Counted from the first letter of the stretch, positions 17,526-26,145 are shown. The stretch: 64,000 nt of DNA from Fictibacillus barbaricus (GCF_014635025.1 NZ_BMCE01000005.1:1-64000), one strand, 5' to 3'. Notes: a model not told the origin generated them from the sequence alone. Numbers and translations: made by a program.

Positions 17526-17618
17526 TTATTCAACAAACGGGTGCTTTAGTTAAAGATCCAGAGGGCTGATAACAGCTCTCTTTTTTATTCAATAATTGGG
17601 CCAGATTATGGAATATGG
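17526..17618 (+). repeat. AACGGGTGC-family intergenic repeat, copies 17a and 17b (composite)
   Basis: 17a (17526-17555): TTATTCAACAAACGGGTGCT and AGTTAAAG. Then a terminator stem GAGGGCTG / CAGCTCTC with TTTTTT (17561-17586). 17b (17587-17618): TTCAATAATTGGGCCAGATT then ATGGAATATGG. The long and short types are here joined end to end. Confidence 0.85.
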
Positions 17619-17833
17619 AAGGGGAAAATAACACCTTTATTCAGGAAATAAATGTTAAAATTATATTTATTAAAATGAAAAGAGGTAAAGTGGTAATATA
17701 GATAATCCAGGTAATATTTTGAATGAAAATGAAGTCAAATAAATTAAGTCCTTCTAGGGAAAGATGGAACAATACTCATTCTGTTCTTTTATGTTATAGT
17801 TAATCAAATTAAAGCCGTTCGAGGGAAGTTATA

Positions 17834-19090
17834 ATGGAGAAAAAAGATAAAAAATCAAAATACTTTGCGAAAATTTCATTAGGAGTTATGGGTGCTGGAT
17901 TTCTCATAAGTATTCCTTTTCAAGACTCATTCATTGGCCGGTTATTACAAGGAGGATTTGAGGCGGGTTTAGTAGGAGGACTGGCAGACTGGTTTGCTGT
18001 TACAGCTCTTTTTCGCCATCCTCTTGGTATCCCGATTCCACACACTGCACTGCTTCCAAAAAACCGAGATAGAATGCTAAGGGCTATTATATCCCTGCTT
18101 GAAAATAATTGGCTAACGAAAGAAAGTATTCAGGGGAAACTGAAACAATTTAAAATTACAGAGAAATTATTGCAACTTGCAGAGAAAGAATTGTATTCAG
18201 TTACTTTTAATAAAGGGATAAGATCTATACTCCAACAGGCTATCAGTCATGTTAATCCAAAAAACATCGCTCCGTTTATAGAAAAAGAGCTAAAGAACCG
18301 TATTCTTACATTAGATACCGCGGGTTTTCTTCAATCCCTAATCAATCAAGCTCTCAAAAGAAATTTGGATGAAAAAGCATTGGATTATATCCTGGCTGAG
18401 ACTGAAAAGTGGATGGCAAAAGAAGATACGAAAGTAAAAATCGGTATTATGGCTAAACAATTGCTGGACAATACTGAAGCAGATGGCTTTTTAAAAATGA
18501 CTATTCAATCTTTTAGCAATTTAATTAACGCAGAAAAGCTAGGGAATATACTTCAACCATTTATTCTTAAGAGGATCATTCTCTTACAAGAGTCTGATAA
18601 TCCATATAGGTATTTGATCCTTAATCGGATTCGCAAAGAATTAGAAAATGTGCAAGATAGAGAAAAGCTCGTTGCTGATATAAATATATGGAAAGATGAC
18701 CTGATAAAAAATTGGAATCCTGCTGATCAAATTACAAACATTTTGGAACAGCTACAAAATAAATTGATTCTGCAAACCCAAGAAAAAGAATTTATAGTGC
18801 AGTATGTGCTTCCATTATTTAAAGACCTCATTGAGAGAATGAAACATGATCCTGAAAAAATGGACATGATTGAAAGTTGGGTACAAAAACAAATTTCCTA
18901 TTTGATTGAAAAAAACCATTCGAAAATAGGTATTCTTGTAAAAGAAAACCTTGAAAAACTGGATAACGAAACTCTTATCGATATCATGGAAAATAATGTA
19001 GGTAAAGATTTACAGTGGATTAGAGTGAATGGAGCAATTTGCGGTTTTTTAATAGGAATTATCTTAACGATTTTTAAAGCCATAGTGTAA
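17834..19090 (+). CDS. DUF445 membrane-anchored protein (YjiN/YheB family)
   Basis: 418 residues. Membrane segments lie near the N-terminus (about 12-30) and at the extreme C-terminus (about 395-415), with a long helical middle. The region GGFEAGLVGGLADWFAVTAL followed by FRHPLG-PIPHTALLP is the signature of DUF445. The family is membrane-anchored and of unknown role; YheB is associated with sporulating cells in B. subtilis relatives. GAGGGAAGTTATA precedes the ATG. Unlike its upstream neighbours it ends in a conventional terminator and not in an array repeat. Confidence 0.85.
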   Translation: MEKKDKKSKYFAKISLGVMGAGFLISIPFQDSFIGRLLQGGFEAGLVGGLADWFAVTALFRHPLGIPIPHTALLPKNRDRMLRAIISLLENNWLTKESIQGKLKQFKITEKLLQLAEKELYSVTFNKGIRSILQQAISHVNPKNIAPFIEKELKNRILTLDTAGFLQSLINQALKRNLDEKALDYILAETEKWMAKEDTKVKIGIMAKQLLDNTEADGFLKMTIQSFSNLINAEKLGNILQPFILKRIILLQESDNPYRYLILNRIRKELENVQDREKLVADINIWKDDLIKNWNPADQITNILEQLQNKLILQTQEKEFIVQYVLPLFKDLIERMKHDPEKMDMIESWVQKQISYLIEKNHSKIGILVKENLEKLDNETLIDIMENNVGKDLQWIRVNGAICGFLIGIILTIFKAIV

Positions 19091-19116
19091 GTATAAAAAA
19101 GCATTAAGCAATAAAT

Positions 19117-19146
19117 ACCCCTTCTCAAAAAAGAGAAGGGGTTTTG
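19117..19146 (+). terminator. Intrinsic terminator of the DUF445 gene
   Basis: CCCCTTCTC / GAGAAGGGG perfect 9-bp stem, loop AAAAAA, then TTTTGTT. Confidence 0.9.
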
Positions 19147-19426
19147 TTGTAAAGATTTATACCATATGTTCGTTTAGTTTACAGCAAAAATGTAATATAC
19201 ATCATACAAGTTTTTGGCAGCACTATGTATTTTGCAATGAACTTTACTCGAAAGCACTGTTAGCTGGTAATGCGTAAGCCTGATACAAGGTAGTTTGCTT
19301 ATACTCTACAGAGCACTTTTTTGTTTCCATTTTAAATTATTTGATTGAGTGTTCCCTGCGATCTAAAAAGGAGTTCGAATGAACGTAAAGTGAGGTAATA
19401 TCTTGAAGTTTGGTTAATTTATTTTC
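19147..19426. other. Gene-free intergenic stretch
   Basis: No coding frame with a ribosome binding site and no copy of the main repeat family. TACTCTACAGAGCACTTTTTTG near 19300-19322 may be a weak terminator-like remnant; I see nothing else. Confidence 0.3.
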
Positions 19427-20080
19427 TCATCGAATAGACTTGTGCGAGCCGTCACAGTTGGGCTGCTTTTGAGATAGTCCACAAGTGCAATCATTTAATC
19501 CCTTTCCATTGAGAATTTTCTGCATACATTTTTCAACCCTTGACTCTCGAGTTTTGGATTGTTTGGGTTGAGAAAAATAAAGAATGTATGCTCTTTGCCG
19601 TCCCGGGGTCAATCCTTCAAAAGCAGTTTTCAAGGCAGGGATCTCATCGAATTTATTTTGAAGCTCTTCAGGAATTATGAATTCAGTATTCTTTTTAAAA
19701 TTCACTTCCAAACCAGCTTTTTCCACTTCAATGGCTTCATAAATATAGGCTTTCAATATGGTTTCCATTTCAACTATTTCTTGAACATTGGTGAACCGAA
19801 TCTGGCGCGCCGCCTGTACATTCTCCGTTTGTTGGATTAGAACCCCATGGGCATCCTGTAACAAGGCACCTTTGTGAAACAGAAGCGCACAATATTCTTT
19901 AAATCCATGTATTAAAACGATGTTTTTTTCTTCAAACGTGTAACAAGGATGCATCCACTTAAATTCTTCGGTCAGCTCACAGTCAAGAACGATATTTCTC
20001 AACTTCTCAAATTCTTCCTTCCACTTTTTAGCTTTACCTAAAAATTCATCAACCTTAGGATTCATTCTACTATTTGTCAT
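19427..20080 (-). CDS. YdeI/OmdA-family protein with C-terminal CDGSH-type iron-sulfur motif
   Basis: 217 residues from ATG 20080 (GGGGAG upstream). The first 190 residues match the YdeI/OmdA family: a DUF1801-type domain (EEFKWMHPCYTFEEKNIVLI) and a C-terminal helical OmdA segment (PALKTAFEGLTPGRQRAYIL). The tail ends in CTCGLSQKQPNCDGSH, which fits the CDGSH iron-sulfur pattern C-x-C-x2-S-x3-P-x-C-D-G-S-H exactly, so a 2Fe-2S cluster with three Cys and one His ligand is predicted. Family roles are unclear; OmdA has been linked to envelope stress. A degenerate partial duplication of its 5' end lies just upstream. Confidence 0.8.
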   Translation of the reverse strand: MTNSRMNPKVDEFLGKAKKWKEEFEKLRNIVLDCELTEEFKWMHPCYTFEEKNIVLIHGFKEYCALLFHKGALLQDAHGVLIQQTENVQAARQIRFTNVQEIVEMETILKAYIYEAIEVEKAGLEVNFKKNTEFIIPEELQNKFDEIPALKTAFEGLTPGRQRAYILYFSQPKQSKTRESRVEKCMQKILNGKGLNDCTCGLSQKQPNCDGSHKSIR

Positions 20081-20701
20081 CAAGGAACACTCCCCTTCAA
20101 TTTTTCGATCAGTTGATAGTTAAGAATGAAATATTCTCAATTTCTCCAATTCTTTCTGTCACTTTTTGGCTTTACTGATGTCAATTCCTGAAGAGGTAAT
20201 CTTCTAGGTCTGCCAATAGATGAATCAGTTCACGTCCAGGGTAGGCAACGGCAACATACACATCCCTCATTTTATTTGTATCGGTCAAAATCATCCTTCC
20301 CTTACTTTCGCGTTATAAAAAGACTCCGATTAGTGTCTGATTTATAATAGGACATGAATTGGTGTCGTGTCTAGTTTGTATTACTACCATCCATCAGAAC
20401 TAATGTGTATGAGGGTTCAGGATGAGCGAATTCATTAACACCTTAAATTCCCTTCGGTCAAACATTTACTGTTGACGAATGCCACGTTTTTCTTTCTGGT
20501 TTTTTGTCAATTTTATTAAGGTTCTTATGTAGTATCACTGTTTCACATAAAAATAAACGGTACATTGGGAAGTATCTTCAATAAACTTTATTAAATCATT
20601 AACTCATTTAAGACATTTTGTCTTCCGAGAAAACAATGTGTTAGATGGAGATATTACTCCTTGTTGCCACATTGACTAGGTATACTTTGATTGTAAAAGA
20701 C
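20081..20701. other. Remnant-rich intergenic region
   Basis: 20105-20180 (minus strand) repeats in degraded form the part of the YdeI-like gene coding for LGKAKKWKEEFEKLRNI. At 20181-20294 (minus) a 37-codon frame with AAGGGAAGG before its ATG encodes MRDVYVAVAYPGRELIHLLA within a peptide I do not recognise, possibly another gene fragment. The sequence 20300-20701 has no feature I can support. Confidence 0.35.
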
Positions 20702-20820
20702 ATTTATTTAAGACGAAGAAAACTAAACAATTATTTTATTACACCGTTCCTATAATCGAACGGTGTTATGTGTGTTTAGAGTAATAAAATTAAACTACTT
20801 TTTTATTCCTAAACACATTT
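20702..20820 (+). repeat. Second dispersed repeat family, copy A
   Basis: Contains the hairpin ACACCGTTC (20741-20749) / GAACGGTGT (20758-20766), flanked by TTTATTTAAGACGAAGAAAA on the left and GTGTTTAGAGTAATAAAAT on the right. The same arrangement recurs at 28820-28930 with scattered substitutions. It is unrelated to the AACGGGTGC family. Confidence 0.75.
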
Positions 20821-20903
20821 CATTGTAATGAGGAATGCTTTTTCTCTTTTTATAAAATTAAACGGATATTTCTTTAACAATAATAATATAATAAAGTACG
20901 ATA

Positions 20904-20930
20904 ACGATTTATTGTAAAACAATAAATCGT
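20904..20930. promoter_or_regulatory. Perfect 12-bp palindrome upstream of yoaS; candidate operator
   Basis: ACGATTTATTGT (20904-20915), spacer AAA, ACAATAAATCGT (20919-20930). It ends 42 bases before the yoaS start, the expected place for a regulator site. The HTH protein YozG encoded in the same operon is the obvious candidate ligand; that link is inference. Confidence 0.55.
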
Positions 20931-20972
20931 GTGTTAAAGTCAAATTAACAATAAATATGTGAGGTGCTTTTT

Positions 20973-21461
20973 ATGAAACGTAAACAAACTTCAACCATTT
21001 TCTTAAGGTTAGTTGTTTTTCTGATGGGAATCCCAGTTCTTGCTTTGTGCATATTTTGGGTACCTGAGATAGCGAATTTTGCAGCAGAATTGTATCCAGA
21101 TCGTGCTTATTTGAAATATCTTGTTTTAATCGATTTGTATGCAACGGCGATACCTTTTTATTTGGCTCTTTATCAAGCTTTTAAACTTTTAAGCTATATT
21201 GACAAGAACAAAGCGTTCTCGGAATTATCTGTAAGAGCTTTAAAGAAAATAAAATACTGTGCAATCACATTCAGTATCTTGTATGTGCTAGGTATGCCAC
21301 TCTTTTATCTTATAGCGGAGATGGACGACGCCCCAGGTATCATACTAATTGGAATGGTCATGATTTTTGCTTCAATGGTGATTGCAGTCTTTGCCGCTGT
21401 TCTTCAAAAGCTATTACAAGAGGCGATTGACATAAAATCAGAAAATGATTTAACGGTCTGA
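20973..21461 (+). CDS. yoaS: DUF2975 membrane protein (YoaS-like)
   Basis: 162 residues with four membrane helices (about 9-30, 45-70, 88-110 and 125-150), the size and layout of DUF2975 proteins. ATG 20973 follows GAGGTG at six bases. A small Cro/CI-type regulator and a DUF817 protein follow in the same direction, as I recall for the B. subtilis yoaS-yozG-yoaT region. DUF2975 proteins are nearly always paired with such a small HTH protein, suggesting the pair works as a membrane sensor and regulator; this is not proven. Confidence 0.75.
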   Translation: MKRKQTSTIFLRLVVFLMGIPVLALCIFWVPEIANFAAELYPDRAYLKYLVLIDLYATAIPFYLALYQAFKLLSYIDKNKAFSELSVRALKKIKYCAITFSILYVLGMPLFYLIAEMDDAPGIILIGMVMIFASMVIAVFAAVLQKLLQEAIDIKSENDLTV

Positions 21462-21471
21462 GGTGTATAAT

Positions 21472-21690
21472 ATGGCGATTATTATCAATATTGATGTGAT
21501 GCTGGCTAAAAGAAAAATGAGTGTAACAGAACTTTCGGAGAGAGTTGGAATAACAATGGCTAACCTTTCTATATTGAAAAATGGAAAGGCAAAAGCGATT
21601 CGATTATCAACTTTAGAGGCGATTTGTAAGGCTTTAGAATGTCAGCCTGGAGATATTTTAGAATACAAAAGTGATGAAGACAAGCATTAA
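21472..21690 (+). CDS. yozG: Cro/CI-type HTH regulator (YozG-like)
   Basis: 72 residues, almost entirely one HTH-XRE domain: MLAKRKMSVTELSERVGIT, then the recognition helix region NLSILKNGKAKAIRLSTLEA and CKALECQPGDILEY. ATG 21472 is used because GAGGTG, overlapping the yoaS stop, lies about six bases upstream; the tight spacing indicates translational coupling with yoaS. It probably binds the palindrome at 20904-20930 and regulates its own operon. Confidence 0.82.
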   Translation: MAIIINIDVMLAKRKMSVTELSERVGITMANLSILKNGKAKAIRLSTLEAICKALECQPGDILEYKSDEDKH

Positions 21691-21734
21691 GCAGGACTAA
21701 ATATATTCAGAAAAAAACTTTGGAGGCACAAATC

Positions 21735-22517
21735 ATGAGAGCACTAGAACAACTCGTTCGTTTTGGTTGGGAGCAGGCCCTATCATGCTTGTTTCCTGTC
21801 GTTATTTTTGCCTCTTTGGCTTTTACACAAATCATGCCACTTCCCTTCCTGCCACGGTATGACTGGCTGCTCATCATCTGCCTTCTGATGCAGTGGTGGA
21901 TGGTGCGTTCTGGGCTTGAAACAATGGATGAACTTAAGGTTATCACATTGTTCCACTTAATTGGACTTGCTCTTGAACTTTTCAAGGTACATATGGGCTC
22001 CTGGTCTTATCCAGAGGAAGGATATGTAAAAATTTTTGGAGTGCCTTTGTACAGCGGATTCATGTATGCAAGTGTAGCGAGTTATCTTTGCCAGGCGTGG
22101 AGGAGGTTTAATGTTGAACTCGTTAAGTGGCCCCCGTTTTTGGTAGTTGTACCTCTTACAGCAGTGATTTATTTGAATTTTTTCACCCACCATTATTGGA
22201 TTGACGTTCGTTGGTGGTTATCTGGACTTGTAATTATCGTCTTTTGGCAATCATGGGTCACATACGAGGTTGATAGAACTCGTTACCGTATGCCACTCGC
22301 ACTTTCTTTTGTGCTCATCGGATTTTTTATATGGATTGCCGAAAATATCGCGACGTTTTTTGGAGCATGGGAATATCCAAACCAAACCGATGCATGGAGT
22401 CTCGTTCATGTAGGAAAGGTGAGTTCATGGCTCTTATTAGTGATTGTTAGCTTTCTTATAGTAGCTACGTTAAAGCAGGTTAAGGGAAAAACAAAAATTA
22501 TGAACTTGGAAGCATAG
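21735..22517 (+). CDS. yoaT: DUF817 integral membrane protein (YoaT-like)
   Basis: 260 residues with about seven or eight membrane helices. The segment GSWSYPEEGYVKIFGVPLYSGF and the later FGAWEYPNQTDAWSLVHVGK are the paired W-x-Y-P motifs of DUF817. Function unknown; the family is found in diverse bacteria. ATG 21735 follows GGAGG by seven bases. Third gene of the yoaS-yozG-yoaT operon, 45 bases after yozG. Confidence 0.8.
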   Translation: MRALEQLVRFGWEQALSCLFPVVIFASLAFTQIMPLPFLPRYDWLLIICLLMQWWMVRSGLETMDELKVITLFHLIGLALELFKVHMGSWSYPEEGYVKIFGVPLYSGFMYASVASYLCQAWRRFNVELVKWPPFLVVVPLTAVIYLNFFTHHYWIDVRWWLSGLVIIVFWQSWVTYEVDRTRYRMPLALSFVLIGFFIWIAENIATFFGAWEYPNQTDAWSLVHVGKVSSWLLLVIVSFLIVATLKQVKGKTKIMNLEA

Positions 22518-22612
22518 CGGCAACTCCTAAACATGTGTTTGAAAGCCCGAACATGCTAGCATTTATAGCTTTTAGGATATAGAACTTAACGTAAAGTATT
22601 TGGAGAAGGTGC

Positions 22613-22656
22613 TCCCATATGTCCACCACTTGTGGGGCAGGCCAGTGCATATGGGA
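22613..22656. other. Structured inverted repeat downstream of yoaT
   Basis: TCCCATATG (22613-22621) and CATATGGGA (22648-22656) form a perfect 9-bp outer stem around 26 bases that can fold further (CCAC/GTGG, GGC/GCC). On the plus strand A-residues, not T-residues, follow, so it is not a standard terminator in that direction; on the minus strand a T-run follows the stem. Could be a structured RNA or a protein site. Confidence 0.4.
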
Positions 22657-22740
22657 AAAAATTGAGCATAAGCAGTTATCTTCACTTTGAGAATTGGACA
22701 GTCAAGTAAAATAGCTACTACCCATATATATGGCTAGACC

Positions 22741-22815
22741 CTTATTCCACAAACGGGTGCATATCTGTAACAAGATATGTGCTCTTTTTATGAAATAACC
22801 CAGTTTATGGAGTAT
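22741..22815 (+). repeat. AACGGGTGC-family intergenic repeat, copy 18 (long plus short)
   Basis: CTTATTCCACAAACGGGTGC, perfect ATATCT / AGATAT stem, GTGCTCTTTTTATGAAATAA, then CCCAGTTTATGGAGTATGCC, which parallels the 17b short unit. Its hairpin closely resembles copies 1 and 2. Confidence 0.88.
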
Positions 22816-22837
22816 GCCTTTGGTTATTGTCTTAAAT

Positions 22838-22872
22838 AAAAAAGCTGCCTAAGTAATGTGATAGGCAACTTA
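22838..22872 (-). terminator. Intrinsic terminator of the EamA gene
   Basis: On the minus strand GTTGCCTA / TAGGCAGC arms are followed by TTTTTTATTT, about 65 bases after the EamA stop codon. Confidence 0.75.
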
Positions 22873-22938
22873 TTGATTTGCACCTTTGTTTGTATTTTAT
22901 TTTGTTTAAGGTACTAGAATAACTTGCTTCTCATTATC

Positions 22939-23859
22939 TTATAACCCTTCTCTCTGATGAACTCTTGCTTTTTTTGAAAATATCTCCAAGTTACTGACGT
23001 TTATAATGATTAATCCTAAAACAATGGTTAATCCACCCGTAACCATAATCCAACTAACGTATTCATTATAGATTAAGGTTCCTAAACCTATGGCTATCAA
23101 TGGAGAAATATAGAGCCATGTCGACGGAAAGACTGGATCCGTATTTTTGACGAGCCAATAGTAGAGTGTGTGGGCGATCATGGAACCAAAAACAGTTAAA
23201 TACAATAGAGATCCGATTGTTACATGGTTTGTTAGCTGCTCGACAGAGATTGATTCACTAAATAAGGAAAGAACCAAGAGTAAGATTCCTCCATGTATCA
23301 TCTGTGAAGCATTTAAAAGGATTGGTGAGCTATTAGAAAAACGTTCAGATACTTTCTTCGAATAGAGAGTTCCTGAAGCGAATGCAAGCTGACCCAATAG
23401 AATAAGTAAGCAGGACAGTAGCAAAAGGTAGCTTTTAGAAATATTCAGGTTAGGAAGCAATAACATGATTACACCAATAAAAGAGATTATACATCCCACT
23501 AATGACTGTTTTGATAGCCTTATTCGCAGGACAAGAGTTTGAATCAGAAGGATCATTAAAGGTCCTGTCGCAGAGAGCACGGCTCCCATCCCCGATGTTA
23601 CATATTGTTCTGCCCAATAGAGCGTGGAGAAAGTTCCGAACGTAAGCGTACTACCTGTAATAAAAGATTCTTTGGACAATAGAACAGAAAGGTTCCCTTT
23701 TTTCCGTAACATCATTATGAAATAGAGGATACATCCTGCAGTAAAAAAACGGATTCCCGCTGAAAAAAACGGTGGAAGTCCTCCGTCCACTCCGACTTTA
23801 ATCGCTAGGAAAGTCGTTCCAAAGATCAAACACATCAAGATAAAGTTAACAATAATCAT
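22939..23859 (-). CDS. EamA/DMT-family transporter
   Basis: 306 residues, ten predicted helices in two EamA repeats; first helix MIIVNFILMCLIFGTTFLAI. ATG 23859 has AAAGGAGG eight bases upstream. It is divergent from the adjacent MocR-type regulator gene, an arrangement like B. subtilis ycxC/ycxD, which points to control of the transporter by that regulator. Substrate unknown, most likely an amino acid or amine given the PLP-binding partner. With the regulator it makes a two-gene unit between repeats 18 and 19. Confidence 0.85.
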   Translation of the reverse strand: MIIVNFILMCLIFGTTFLAIKVGVDGGLPPFFSAGIRFFTAGCILYFIMMLRKKGNLSVLLSKESFITGSTLTFGTFSTLYWAEQYVTSGMGAVLSATGPLMILLIQTLVLRIRLSKQSLVGCIISFIGVIMLLLPNLNISKSYLLLLSCLLILLGQLAFASGTLYSKKVSERFSNSSPILLNASQMIHGGILLLVLSLFSESISVEQLTNHVTIGSLLYLTVFGSMIAHTLYYWLVKNTDPVFPSTWLYISPLIAIGLGTLIYNEYVSWIMVTGGLTIVLGLIIINVSNLEIFSKKARVHQREGL

Positions 23860-23973
23860 AGTAGTTTTCCTCCTTTTGAACAATCATAAAGGATGGAGAA
23901 TAGAACAGATTGAATTAGTTAGAACAGATGAATAGCTAAAAAGGTAAAATGAACAAATAAGGAGGGGAGACCA

Positions 23974-25380
23974 GTGAGAAAGAATGCTTCTAAGGAGTTG
24001 TACAAACAAGTCTATGATTATGTAGTACACCAAATAAAACGGGGAGAATGGAAAGAATATGATAAACTTCCCTCTGTTCGGGCTTTAGCAAAAGAGTTTA
24101 AAGTCCATCGACTAACGGTTTTAAAGGCATTTCAATTATTAAAAGAGGATGAGATTTTATACGTAAAGGATAAATCAGGTTATTTTGTTGGACCAGAGAA
24201 GGTTTTAAAGGAGAATGAGGGAAGAACCATCTCAACTTATGTAGAAAATAATCACTTATCGACCATCCACCAGGTGCCCGCAGCATACCAATTCTCAAAA
24301 GCCCTGATCGATCCAGGTCTCCTGCCAAATAAGTATTTTTCTGAATATGTAAAGAAAGTGTTCGATCTCTATCCCAAAGTACTTGGTACATATTCAAACG
24401 TCCAAGGAGATGACGAGCTTAGATACGCATTTTCTAGTTATTTACTTAAAACGTACCGTTTTTATGCATCCCAAGATGAACTTTTAATTACTTCAGGAGC
24501 TCAGCAAGCTATCGATCTTTTAGCAAAGACTCTAATTCAACCAAAAGATACAATCCTTGTTGAAAGACCTACTTATAGCACAGCAATCGATATCTTTAGA
24601 CAGTATGGTGCAAATATAGTGGGAGTGGAAATCGGGCCATCCGGATATGATTTATCAGAACTTGAACACTACATGAAGAATTATCGGCCACGCCTCTTTT
24701 ATGTGAACCCAACATTCCATAATCCAACAGGTTATACTGTACCTGTTGTTCAAAGAAAACGCCTAGTAGAACTAGCAGAGGAATATAAATGTGTAATCAT
24801 CGAAGACGATCCTTTTCGAGATATCTACTTTAAGGGCAAGCCGCCGCTTCCCATTTATACGTTTGACACGGAAGGTTATGTCATCTATATCCGTGGTTTT
24901 AGTAAATACGTTTCACCGGGATTACGTATCGCAGTTGTAGTGTGTAAACATCCTTTAATGAAGAATCTCATCATCGCGAAATCTCTTGCCGATAATGGGA
25001 CCTCTTTGTTAGATCAAAAGATTTTTCTGCTCTATTTCTTTTCTGAGCGTATGCAGATTCATCTTTCAAAACTTAGAACAGCGCTTTATTTAAGAAAAGA
25101 AATAATGGAAAGAGAGCTAAATGATACCTCATGGAAGTGGACTAGTCCTGGAGGAGGGTTTACCTTGTGGGTGGAGATGCCTGAAGGGCTAGCAGTAGAT
25201 CAATTACTTAAATCATCCATAAAACATTCGCTCACCTTTGTTCCTGGTATTATATGTGACACTCAGGGAAGGATGGGTTCATGGATTAGACTCAGCTATT
25301 CTTATGCTAATGAGGAACAAATACAAAAAGGAATTCGATTATTAATCCAAACATCGAACGATTTAAAATACTTTGATTAG
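23974..25380 (+). CDS. MocR/GabR-type transcriptional regulator (GntR HTH plus aminotransferase domain)
   Basis: 468 residues. An N-terminal winged-helix GntR domain (about 5-75; SVRALAKEFKVHRLTVLKAF) is fused to a fold-type I aminotransferase domain. The PLP lysine is in YIRGFSKYVSPGLRI (about residue 313), with the usual NPTFHNPTG and IIEDDPF motifs before it. Such proteins sense amino acids or vitamin B6 forms and control divergent transporter or metabolic genes. GTG start with GGAGGGGAGACC upstream. It should act on the 115-base region shared with the EamA gene. Confidence 0.92.
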   Translation: MRKNASKELYKQVYDYVVHQIKRGEWKEYDKLPSVRALAKEFKVHRLTVLKAFQLLKEDEILYVKDKSGYFVGPEKVLKENEGRTISTYVENNHLSTIHQVPAAYQFSKALIDPGLLPNKYFSEYVKKVFDLYPKVLGTYSNVQGDDELRYAFSSYLLKTYRFYASQDELLITSGAQQAIDLLAKTLIQPKDTILVERPTYSTAIDIFRQYGANIVGVEIGPSGYDLSELEHYMKNYRPRLFYVNPTFHNPTGYTVPVVQRKRLVELAEEYKCVIIEDDPFRDIYFKGKPPLPIYTFDTEGYVIYIRGFSKYVSPGLRIAVVVCKHPLMKNLIIAKSLADNGTSLLDQKIFLLYFFSERMQIHLSKLRTALYLRKEIMERELNDTSWKWTSPGGGFTLWVEMPEGLAVDQLLKSSIKHSLTFVPGIICDTQGRMGSWIRLSYSYANEEQIQKGIRLLIQTSNDLKYFD

Positions 25381-25402
25381 ATATTAAGCTACCTAACTAT
25401 AA

Positions 25403-25460
25403 TCTTATCAACAATCAGGGTGCATTTCTTCAAGAAGGAGAAAGCACTTTTTTTATTGAA
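25403..25460 (+). repeat. AACGGGTGC-family intergenic repeat, copy 19 (long type with terminator)
   Basis: TTATCAACAATCAGGGTGCA, stem with AAGAAGGAGAAAGCAC, TTTTTTTATTGAAG right arm; 23 bases after the MocR stop codon. Confidence 0.85.
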
Positions 25461-25550
25461 GTATAGGGCGAGTAGTTTAAGAAGAAGCAACAATGGATGA
25501 TAAAATTTATTGAAAGTAGATATTTATAAATTGAATTGGAGGATTATAAG

Positions 25551-26000
25551 ATGAAGCCTATTACTATCCCAGACCTTTCAACAAGACAGTTAAGCCTTAC
25601 GGTGGAAATTCAAATGGATGCTTCGCCTGATATACTATTCCAAGCATGGACGAAGCAGTTTGATCTTTGGTTTGCGGCCCCTGGAACATTGTTAATGAAA
25701 GGAGAAGTCAACACGGTTTTCTTCTTTGAAACGATCTTTGAAGAAAAACGTCATCCTCATTACGGACGGTTTCTTAGACTTGAACAAGACCGTTTCGTCG
25801 AATTAACATGGGTTACTGGGACTGGGGGAACAAATGGAGCTGAAACGGTCGTTACGGTTGAACTTCAACCTAAAGGCAATGGTACACAACTCACCCTTAC
25901 GCATACTGGATTTCCTGATGAAGAGTCGAGGGACCAGCATAAACAAGCATGGCCTCTTGTGCTTGAACAGCAAGACAAACGAATGTTGGGTTACTCATGA
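25551..26000 (+). CDS. SRPBCC/Aha1-type (AHSA1) domain protein
   Basis: 149 residues of one START-like helix-grip domain: [20 protein letters not shown] opens the fold, and [12 protein letters not shown] and [21 protein letters not shown] are the typical AHSA1 strand and C-terminal helix. These small cytoplasmic proteins bind hydrophobic ligands; no specific ligand can be predicted. ATG 25551 follows GGAGG by seven bases, preferred to an in-frame TTG that overlaps that site. Repeat 20 begins 13 bases after the stop. Confidence 0.82.
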   Translation: MKPITIPDLSTRQLSLTVEIQMDASPDILFQAWTKQFDLWFAAPGTLLMKGEVNTVFFFETIFEEKRHPHYGRFLRLEQDRFVELTWVTGTGGTNGAETVVTVELQPKGNGTQLTLTHTGFPDEESRDQHKQAWPLVLEQQDKRMLGYS

Positions 26001-26012
26001 ATAAAGGATTCT

Positions 26013-26040
26013 GCTTATTAAAAAACGGGTGCATTTCTGA
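26013..26040 (+). repeat. AACGGGTGC-family intergenic repeat, copy 20 (degenerate left arm)
   Basis: CTTATTAAAAAACGGGTGCA then TTTCTGAA; no clear right arm. Confidence 0.65.
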
Positions 26041-26145
26041 AATTATTAGGAACCTTTATAAGTAACGTACAAGTTTGTTGATGAAATAGGAGTGTTAATA
26101 TTAAAGATTCAAATACTTAAGCAACCTAACCTTCCATTTTTGATG

